Source: Chloroflexota bacterium (GTDB lineage Bacteria > Chloroflexota > Dehalococcoidia > JACPQK01). Taken from it: a DNA stretch of 47,706 nt. The notes under the pieces were generated by a model, which ran no database searches, was not told the origin of the DNA, and saw only the letters and a list, made by a program, of their open reading frames with translations. Location of the stretch: contig JACPQM010000070.1 in assembly GCA_016190505.1 (NCBI GenBank), positions 1 to 47,706 of the forward strand, read 5' to 3'. This document shows, piece by piece, positions 24,795-31,101 of the stretch. The first letter of the stretch is position 1. Each line of letters begins with the position of its first letter. Made by a program: the position numbers and the translations under genes.

Positions 24795-24839
24795 AGCTTG
24801 ACCAGCATATCCCACACCGGTTGGCGGGAGCAGGTTTGT

Positions 24840-24865
24840 AACCCGCATGGGGCCATAAAGTTCCC
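24840..24865 (-). promoter_or_regulatory. Candidate ECF-type promoter (GGGAAC-N16-GGTT)
   Basis: Minus strand GGGAACTTTATGGCCCC begins at 24865; GGTT at 24840-24843. It shares GGGAACTTT(G/A)TGGCC with the element before the 22648 gene, which is unlikely by chance alone. Confidence 0.4.
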
Positions 24866-24886
24866 GCCCACGGCCCTAACCTGTCT

Positions 24887-25990
24887 CTAGCTGCGGACCA
24901 GGCGGCGGCCCAGCAGGACAACGACGACGCCCAGGAGGACCCACACGGGGCTGTACACGCCCGCCCAGATGGCCACCCCCGCCAGCCTCTGCCCAAACTC
25001 GGCCAGAGACCGCAGGGCGGACCGGCCCGTCTCCGTGGCGCTCCAGTCCGTGCTGACCAGCGGTCCGGGGTTGCTGGCCGGCCTCAAGCTAACAGTGAGG
25101 GAGGCCAGGCTCGAGGTCCGCTCCAGGTACTGCATCCTGCCCTTTATCCGCTCGATCTCGCCCCGCACCGAGACAAGCTGCTGCTGGACCTTCAGGGTCT
25201 CCTCTACGTTCTGGGCCTTCCTGACCAGCTCCAGGTACTGGCTCTCGGCGGCCTCCCAGTTCCGCGCCTGGGACTGAAGGTCCACGTATTCCTCGGTCAC
25301 GTCCTGGCTCCGGCTGGACTCGGAGAGCACCCGGACCGCCAGCGAACGTGCTGCCTGCTTCGTGTCCTCGAACCTGTCCGAGGGCACGCGCACGGTGATG
25401 GTGGCGCTTTCCTCTCCCTGGCGCGATGAGGAGGCCACAAAACCGCCTCGCTCTTCGGCGACACGGGCCACGCCGTCCATGGCCACCCCCAGGTCATCCT
25501 TGATCGCCAGGGCCAGGTCGCCCTGGTAGACGATCATGCGGTCGAGCGCTGCGCTCTCGGAGTCGGAGAGTGTCACCCGCACCCTGGTTTCAGCGGCCCC
25601 CAGGGAGCCGGAGGTGGTAACCATGTTCCACCCAGCGTTCCCCGTAACTCCTGTAGCCGTCAAAGCCGGCGCTGCTCCCGCCGGTCCGGCAGGTCCTGCC
25701 AGTCCACGGGCGCCTGCCGGGCCGCGAGGGGAAGCCTGGGGAGCTCCTTGCCAGGGAGCCGCCACCAGGAGGGCGACAAACCCCACCAGCAGTGCCAGGC
25801 CAGCCGTGGCGACGAAGACGCGCAGGGGCCGGGCCGCGAAAGGCCACTGCCTCGCCACCTTCTGTTCCCCCAGGTGTGTCAGGGCCCTCCGCCACCACTC
25901 GGGCGATGGCTCGGCCCGGCCGGCCTCCGCTCGGAAGTAGTCATGCAGCTTGCCTTCCAGCTCTTCTCTATTCATCTCTCTCTGGCCCAT
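24887..25990 (-). CDS. DUF4349 membrane protein with anti-sigma-like N-terminus
   Basis: 367 residues from ATG 25990 (AGGGG 7 nt upstream; ATG 26011 and 25975 are alternatives). The acidic N-terminus (MNREELEGKLHDYFRAEAGR) looks like the cytoplasmic part of an anti-sigma factor, though no zinc HxxxCxxC motif is seen. Then comes a membrane helix (about residues 60-82), a collagen-like Gly-Pro-Ala stretch, and a DUF4349 domain (about 140-340) with DRMIVYQGDLALAIKD, GGFVASSSRQGEESATITVR and a long coiled coil (QARNWEAAESQYLELVRKAQ). A second membrane helix is at the C-terminus. Immediately downstream of the ECF sigma gene: a probable sensor/anti-sigma partner (inference). Confidence 0.85.
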   Translation of the reverse strand: MGQREMNREELEGKLHDYFRAEAGRAEPSPEWWRRALTHLGEQKVARQWPFAARPLRVFVATAGLALLVGFVALLVAAPWQGAPQASPRGPAGARGLAGPAGPAGAAPALTATGVTGNAGWNMVTTSGSLGAAETRVRVTLSDSESAALDRMIVYQGDLALAIKDDLGVAMDGVARVAEERGGFVASSSRQGEESATITVRVPSDRFEDTKQAARSLAVRVLSESSRSQDVTEEYVDLQSQARNWEAAESQYLELVRKAQNVEETLKVQQQLVSVRGEIERIKGRMQYLERTSSLASLTVSLRPASNPGPLVSTDWSATETGRSALRSLAEFGQRLAGVAIWAGVYSPVWVLLGVVVVLLGRRLVRS

Positions 25991-26097
25991 GGCCTTACCC
26001 CTCTTGCCCATACACGTTCAAACTGTCATTCGAAAAATCCGTAACCCCTACGCTCACACGGCGCCGAGACACGGATTCTTCGGTCGTCCTTAACCGC

Positions 26098-26127
26098 AGT
26101 CCCGATGCGTCGGGATCAGAATGACAG
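26098..26127. repeat. GTCCCGATGCGTCGGGA + CAGAATGACAG repeat
   Basis: A short TCCCGA/TCGGGA stem followed by CAGAATGACAG, the same edge as at 13342-13386. It lies between the sigma gene and the DUF4349 gene. Confidence 0.6.
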
Positions 26128-26140
26128 TTAACACCCCGGC

Positions 26141-26701
26141 TCACGGCTCTTGCCCCAGTCCACGTGGTCTCTGGCCGTCCCGAAGCACCGCGGCCAGACG
26201 GTCCAGTGCCCGGCTCAGGCGGGACTTGACGGTCCCTTCCCGGCACCTCATGGCCCTGGCGATCTCCGGCACGGTGAGGTCGGCGTAGTATCGTAGCATC
26301 ACTGCTTCATATTGCTCGTCTGGCAGCACTTCCAGGGCGTTGCTGACGATGATGCGCTCCTCGTTGCGAAGGGCGGTGGCCTCAGCTTCGTCCGGGTCAC
26401 CGCCGATACCGTCCGCTTCTTCCAGCGATACGGTGGGCACCCGTTTCTTCCTGTACTGCTGCCTCACTTCGTTCGACACAATGCGCACCAGCCAGGCTTT
26501 GAAGTTTTCCTGGAGGCGGAGGGATGGCAGGTGTCTCCACATCTTGATAAGCGCTTCCTGGACGGCGTCCTCCGCCAGCGCGCGGTCCTGGGTCATCAGG
26601 TACGCCGTGCCAAAGAGCACCTGGCGATGATGCTCGACGAGCATACAGAATGCCCCCTCGTCCCCCGCCTGGCTACGGCGGATAAGCTCTGCCTCGTTCA
26701 A
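26141..26701 (-). CDS. ECF-family RNA polymerase sigma factor
   Basis: 186 residues from TTG 26701 (AAGGAG 8 nt upstream). Sigma region 2 (DEGAFCMLVEHHRQVLFGTA, ALAEDAVQEALIKMWRHLPS, ENFKAWLVRIVSNEVRQQYR) and region 4 (LPDEQYEAVMLRYYADLTVP, REGTVKSRLSRALDRLA) with no region 3: the standard ECF layout. It directs RNA polymerase to GGAAC-type promoters in response to an envelope signal. Adjacent DUF4349/anti-sigma-like gene and a run of lipoproteins downstream suggest it controls this cluster; three GGAAC-type sequences within it support that but are unproven. Confidence 0.93.
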   Translation of the reverse strand: MNEAELIRRSQAGDEGAFCMLVEHHRQVLFGTAYLMTQDRALAEDAVQEALIKMWRHLPSLRLQENFKAWLVRIVSNEVRQQYRKKRVPTVSLEEADGIGGDPDEAEATALRNEERIIVSNALEVLPDEQYEAVMLRYYADLTVPEIARAMRCREGTVKSRLSRALDRLAAVLRDGQRPRGLGQEP

Positions 26702-26777
26702 TAAGAGCGCTCCTTGAGGACCAGCCTGTCACTAAACAAGATGCCGTTTCCCACGGAATCGTTCCCTGGGTCGAGAC

Positions 26778-28478
26778 CTACTCCATGAACTTGCTCCAGG
26801 CCGCCCGGGAGCGGAAGCCGAAGCGCTCGGCCAGGGTGTTGCCCAGCAAGGGCCAGCCCAGGACGAGCAAGGCCAGGGCTACCATGGGCCAGGTGGCCAA
26901 CCAGGGCGCCTTGCCCATGTAGAGACGGGCATCCTCGGCAAGCATGCGGCCCAAGTCAGGGTAAGGGGGCGGTATCCCATGTCCCACGTAGCTGATGACC
27001 ACTTCGTAGATGAGGGCGGCCCCTACCGCCAGCGGCAACATCACCAGCAGCGAGCGCGCCACCCGTTTGGCCTGGCCCACCTCCGGTGAGGAGCCATACA
27101 GCTCCTCCATCATCCGGGTGGCTCGGGGCAGCAGCAAGAGGGAGACGGCCATGATAGCGGTCCACAGCCCGGGGCGAACGAAGAGGAGGGCCACCACGAC
27201 GCCCAGGGCCACCCAGGGGAAGGCCATCAGGATGTGGGCGGGCAGCAGCAACAGGTCGTGCCAGGCCCCCGACCGCTGGCCCTTTCTCCGGCTGAGCCGG
27301 CTGGCCAGCCAGCCCCAGGCGGAGGCGGGGAGGAAAATGATGGCCGTTGAGGCCAGCGCCGCCAGAAGGGAGAAGCGGAAACCAAACAGAATGCGGCTGA
27401 GCATATCGCGGCCCAGGTAGTCCGTGCCCAGCCGGTAGGTCGGGCCGGGCGGCGTCAGTTGATCAGCGAAGTGAGTCTCGTGGTAGCTGAAGGGGGCGAA
27501 AACCCCGGCGCCCAGCCCCAGCACCAGGGGCACCAGCACAACGGCGGCCGCCACGGCCAGCCACGCCCGGCCGGGACCTCTTGCTGAGCCGCTGCCGGCG
27601 ATGGATCCCTGCCCGCCGATACGACGGGCGATGTAAGGCTCGGCCATCCCCAGCAGGTCGGCGGCCAGCTTGGCCAGGGCCACGGTCACCGCCAACGCCC
27701 ACAGGCCGCCCAGGGCCACTGGCAGGTCCCTGGTCTCGAAGGCGCCGACTAGCCGGGTGCCCAGCCCGGGCACGTTGAATAGCCCCTCAGCCAGGATAGC
27801 CAGGGCCAGCAGGCCACCGGTCATGCGCAGCAAGGCAATGACCAGCTTGAGCGTCAGCAGGCCGCCCCAGGTTGCCAGGCTGCCACCACCCTGCTGCCGC
27901 CACTTGGCCATCTCCCCCAACCCGATCTGCACCATTATCCCGGCGGGAAGCAGCCCGGGTGTCAGGGCCGCCGGCCACCACATCCGCCAGCCATCCCGCA
28001 TGGCTGGGACCCAGCCCCACCAGGCGGCGACCAGAGTAGCGGCGACGCCGCCCCCGATGACGAGGGCAGGTATGGTAACCCAGGCGTTGACCAGCAGCAG
28101 GCCCAGGCCTTGCCGCGCCTCAGCCAGCCAGGCATTGTTCTGGGTGGCCCGGACCAGGGCCACCCCCAGCGGCAGTGCGATCCCAGCCACGGCCAGAGAG
28201 AACAGCCCCAGCAGCCCCGCCCAGCGCAGTGTGTAGCCCAGACGCCCGGCCAACTCCTCCGCCACCGGCCGTTTGGTCCACAACGAAGTGGACCAGTCTA
28301 TGCCCTCAGGGCCAATGGGATACCGGAGGTCCCTGGTCATGACGGCAATCAACTCCGTGTTGGAGTCCGCAGCCCACCTGAGCAGCAAGATGACTACCCA
28401 CACCCCGGCCAGCACCAGGGCAGTCACAGCCACGCGGCGGCCCGCGGCAAACAGTGCTTGCTTCGCTTGTGGCTTCAT
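26778..28478 (-). CDS. Fused DppB-DppC-type ABC transporter permease
   Basis: 566 residues; GGGAGG lies 5 nt before ATG 28478 (an upstream ATG at 28517 lacks a site). Two permeases in one chain: residues about 1-290 resemble DppB (EGLFNVPGLGTRLVGAFETR) and residues about 310-566 DppC (GTDYLGRDMLSRILFGFRFS). About 11-12 hydrophobic helices in total. The EAA loops are degenerate (EELYGSSPEVGQAKRVA). It would form the membrane channel of a family-5 (peptide/nickel/opine-type) importer. No ATPase or binding protein is adjacent; the only such binding protein in the window is at 6089-7891. A 76-nt gap separates its stop from the ECF sigma gene. Confidence 0.88.
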   Translation of the reverse strand: MKPQAKQALFAAGRRVAVTALVLAGVWVVILLLRWAADSNTELIAVMTRDLRYPIGPEGIDWSTSLWTKRPVAEELAGRLGYTLRWAGLLGLFSLAVAGIALPLGVALVRATQNNAWLAEARQGLGLLLVNAWVTIPALVIGGGVAATLVAAWWGWVPAMRDGWRMWWPAALTPGLLPAGIMVQIGLGEMAKWRQQGGGSLATWGGLLTLKLVIALLRMTGGLLALAILAEGLFNVPGLGTRLVGAFETRDLPVALGGLWALAVTVALAKLAADLLGMAEPYIARRIGGQGSIAGSGSARGPGRAWLAVAAAVVLVPLVLGLGAGVFAPFSYHETHFADQLTPPGPTYRLGTDYLGRDMLSRILFGFRFSLLAALASTAIIFLPASAWGWLASRLSRRKGQRSGAWHDLLLLPAHILMAFPWVALGVVVALLFVRPGLWTAIMAVSLLLLPRATRMMEELYGSSPEVGQAKRVARSLLVMLPLAVGAALIYEVVISYVGHGIPPPYPDLGRMLAEDARLYMGKAPWLATWPMVALALLVLGWPLLGNTLAERFGFRSRAAWSKFME

Positions 28479-28721
28479 GGTCGCCTCCCTTCCGTTTCGC
28501 TGGGCCGTTTCCACCACAGAGCTAGCCGGGCGGAGATAGGCCCAGGCTCCCGGTTACCCCAGGCGCCGGCAGAGGTGGGATAACAAGAATGTGCAGGAGG
28601 AGGAGAAGCAAAAGGGCGCACGCAAGGCAAGGAAGAAGTGGCTTGTGGCCAGATCTGTTGTGGTCTTCACAGCATCCCTCCCTCGCCGGGCTACCACAAC
28701 GTTGGCGGCGACTCCCGTTCC

Positions 28722-30425
28722 CTACTCGCTGAGCACCACGTCCACCAGGGCCAGCCGGCCGCGCTGGACCTGGTCCAGGGCCTGGCGCAGCGCGCCTTCG
28801 AGCTGCTCCGGCCTTTCCACCGATACGCCGTAGCCCCCGTAGGCAGATGCCAGGGCCCCGTAGTCGGGGCGGGGCAGGATGTCTGCCCCGTAGAACGTCT
28901 CGGTGCGCTCCGACCAGCCGCCCGGGAAGGACTCCCGGGTCCCTCGCTTCATGGCTGCGTAGGACTGGTTGTCAAACAGGACCACCAGGATGGGCAGGCG
29001 GTACTCCTGGGCCATGCCGAAGCAGGCAACCACCGGGTTGTAGTGGAAGGCGCCGTCGCCGATCAGGGCCACCGACACTGCGCCCGGAGCGCCCAGCTTC
29101 GTGCCCAGGGAGTTGCACAGGCTGACACCCAGGCCGCCGGCGATGCGGCCAAAGAAGGTGCCTGGCTGCGTCCGCTCGATGTAGTTCTGGACCAGCCAGC
29201 GGTGGACGGTGACCTCCTGGAACACGATGGAGTTCTGGGGCAGGACTGTGTTGAGGGTGTGGCACAGCCAGCGCGGGCTGATAGGGGCCTTCTGGGCATC
29301 GGCCTCCGCCTGTTTGTCCAGGGCCGCCCGCTGCTGCTGGTGCAGGCGCTCCCAGCGCGCCCGTCTCTCTAAAGACGGCGTTGCCCGCTTGTCCTGCTCC
29401 AGGATACGGACCAGGCGCTTGAGAGCGGGGGCCACCGGGGTTGGGATAGCCAGATGGGCGCCGTAGCCCAGATATGGCAGACACGACTTGGGGAAGTAGC
29501 TGTCCAGGGCAATGATCCTGGCGTGGGCGGGCTGGCGAGAGATGGGGTACCAGGGGGCGGTGGCGCCGGCCAGCAGCGCCACGTCGGCGCCGGCCACGGC
29601 CTCGGGGTCGGGCCGCAGGTAGAGGGGGTGGGTGGTAGGGAAGTTCATGAAGCCGCGCCCGGCGGGCTCCATAACCGGGCACCCTAGGACCTCGGCAAGC
29701 CGGGTCAGGCCTTCAAGGGCGCCCGACTCCTGTCCGGCGTATTCGGTGAGGATGACAGGGTCTTTGGCCTCCAGTAGTGCCTGAGCGACTTGCTCCAGCA
29801 CTTCGTCGCTGGCTGTTGGGGTGACTATGGGGCAGGCGTGGTGCTGCTCGAGGTTGGAAGACGGCACCGGCGACAGGAGCATCTCCAGGGGGATGGACAG
29901 GGCCACCGGGCCTTGAGGAGCGCTGGCGGCGATCTGGAGGGCCTGCTCTATGGTGGCGGCGAGGCCATATGGAGACTTCACTTCGCCGTGCCATTTGACA
30001 TAAGGCGCTACCAGCGCCGCCGGGTGGTCCACGTCGGCGAGCTGCACCAGCCAGTGCCGCCCGGGGTCGTGGGCCTCGGGGTCCTCGCCAAAGGCGATGC
30101 CCTCACCGGCGCAGATGAGCATGGGGATGTGCTCGTGGAGGGCCGCCCGCACGTACAGCGCGGCGTTCAGGATGCCCACGTTGGTATGCAGCAGCACTGC
30201 CTGGGGCCGCCCGGTGACCCGCGTGTAGCCGGAGGCCGCGGCCACGGCCAGCCCCTCGTGCCGGCAGTTGATGTAGCCGGGCCGGGCCTCGCCCTGGGCG
30301 TGCAGCCGGGCCAGGCCCTCCCATACCGAGGGCCACTCCGAGCCTGGCGAGCAGAACACGTTGTCCACTCCGTGCCGGCGCAGCACCTCGATGAGAACGT
30401 CGCCGCCGTTAAGCTGTGTCTGCAT
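28722..30425 (-). CDS. Thiamine-diphosphate-dependent decarboxylase/synthase (acetolactate synthase-like)
   Basis: 567 residues from ATG 30425 (AGGAGG 9 nt upstream; ATG 30431 is too close to it). Three-domain POX/ALS-family enzyme: N-terminal Pyr domain with the activating Glu57 (CRHEGLAVAAASGYTR), a central domain, and a C-terminal PP domain with the ThDP/Mg motif GDGAFHYNPVV...LFDN. In this family it condenses or decarboxylates 2-oxo acids. It lacks an ilvN-like regulatory partner and the FAD-site features I would expect in anabolic ALS, so benzoylformate-decarboxylase-like or phosphonopyruvate-like chemistry is also possible. Alone between a permease gene and a repeat region. Confidence 0.88.
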   Translation of the reverse strand: MQTQLNGGDVLIEVLRRHGVDNVFCSPGSEWPSVWEGLARLHAQGEARPGYINCRHEGLAVAAASGYTRVTGRPQAVLLHTNVGILNAALYVRAALHEHIPMLICAGEGIAFGEDPEAHDPGRHWLVQLADVDHPAALVAPYVKWHGEVKSPYGLAATIEQALQIAASAPQGPVALSIPLEMLLSPVPSSNLEQHHACPIVTPTASDEVLEQVAQALLEAKDPVILTEYAGQESGALEGLTRLAEVLGCPVMEPAGRGFMNFPTTHPLYLRPDPEAVAGADVALLAGATAPWYPISRQPAHARIIALDSYFPKSCLPYLGYGAHLAIPTPVAPALKRLVRILEQDKRATPSLERRARWERLHQQQRAALDKQAEADAQKAPISPRWLCHTLNTVLPQNSIVFQEVTVHRWLVQNYIERTQPGTFFGRIAGGLGVSLCNSLGTKLGAPGAVSVALIGDGAFHYNPVVACFGMAQEYRLPILVVLFDNQSYAAMKRGTRESFPGGWSERTETFYGADILPRPDYGALASAYGGYGVSVERPEQLEGALRQALDQVQRGRLALVDVVLSE

Positions 30426-30456
30426 GGTCATTACCCTCCTTTGAATGACATTTATT

Positions 30457-30545
30457 CTGTCATTGCGAGCGCAGCGAAGTCCCGACATGTCGGGACCCAT
30501 GTTCTCGTCCGGAGATTGCTTCGTCGCTCCGCTCCTCGCAACGAC
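30457..30545. repeat. CATTGCGAG dispersed repeat, long copy
   Basis: CTGTCATTGCGAGCGCAGCG, a GTCCCGACATGTCGGGAC palindrome, then AGATTGCTTCGTCGCTCCGC and CTCGCAACGAC. Same family as 1-38 and 110-192. Confidence 0.75.
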
Positions 30546-30580
30546 GTAATCCGCACGCCGCAGGCGGCCGGTTCATTGCC

Positions 30581-30626
30581 CTACATTGGGTCCCGACGGG
30601 TCGGGACCTGTTGAACTCGCAACGAC
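30581..30626. repeat. Dispersed repeat CTACATTGGGTCCC...GTTGAACTCGCAA
   Basis: Almost the exact reverse complement of 47568-47611, including the GGTCCCGAC/GTCGGGAC stem, so this about 45-nt unit occurs at least twice 17 kb apart in opposite orientation. Confidence 0.75.
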
Positions 30627-30650
30627 AAGACGCACTTCCTCAACCTTCAA

Positions 30651-30776
30651 CTACATTCGCAGGATGTCATTCTGTGGGGAGACGGCAGCCGATGGCAGCA
30701 TCTTTGTTGCGGGGCGGACTTTGACGCCGGACAACGCGGAGAAAGGGTAGCGGACCAGGATGACCTCATTCTTTGA
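30651..30776 (-). pseudogene. Degenerate MazF/PemK-like toxin fragment
   Basis: In the frame following the antitoxin gene, 41 codons read NEVILVRYPFSALSGVKVRP then lose similarity and stop at 30651-30653. The first part matches the MazF/PemK start (GDIVLVxFPFtdLSGxKxRP). No start codon is in frame near the antitoxin stop, and about two-thirds of a normal toxin is missing. Short match, so moderate confidence. Confidence 0.5.
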
Positions 30777-30969
30777 GTAGCTGGGCATACACATCGTCCT
30801 CGGCGTTATCCCAGACGGTATCCAGCGCGGTGTGGCTGATGCGTGCCCAGAAGAGGGTGTCTTCCTCGATGAGTGGCGTCACGAGCACGGCAGCGCCTTC
30901 AGGAAGGTCCAGAGGTTCCAACAACTCGATTCTGCCTTCGCGCACGATGGCTCGCACCGTATTGAGCAT
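30766..30969 (-). CDS. DUF104/AF2212-type antitoxin
   Basis: 67 residues. The first 30 (VRAIVREGRIELLEPLDLPE then GAAVLVT) are the small beta-barrel typical of DUF104 antitoxins; the C-terminal helix (WDNAEDDVYAQLLKE) would bind the toxin. The usual partner is a PIN or MazF-type RNase; here only a decayed MazF-like frame follows, so the gene appears to be an orphan antitoxin. Confidence 0.8.
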   Translation of the reverse strand: MLNTVRAIVREGRIELLEPLDLPEGAAVLVTPLIEEDTLFWARISHTALDTVWDNAEDDVYAQLLKE

Positions 30970-31038
30970 GGTTCAAGCCTCCTCGTCGGCTGATGGTTCC
31001 CCTTTATCAGCACTATTATGCCGCAAAGTGCGCCCCCC

Positions 31039-31066
31039 GTAGGGGCATGGCGCGCCATGCCCCTAC
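31039..31066. repeat. 28-nt GTAGGGGC palindrome, core ATGGCGCGCCAT (second copy)
   Basis: Identical in every base to 13731-13758, 17 kb away. It lies between molybdoenzyme 3 and the antitoxin gene. Confidence 0.9.
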
Positions 31067-31101
31067 GCGACCCCCTATGGTCCCCCTTGGCAAGGGGGAC
31101 T

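Larger units (their letters stand above)
30426..30765. other. Repeat-bearing intergenic region with toxin remnant
   Basis: Holds two dispersed repeats (30457-30545 and 30581-30626) and the degenerate MazF-like frame at 30651-30776. I see no intact gene. Confidence 0.65.
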
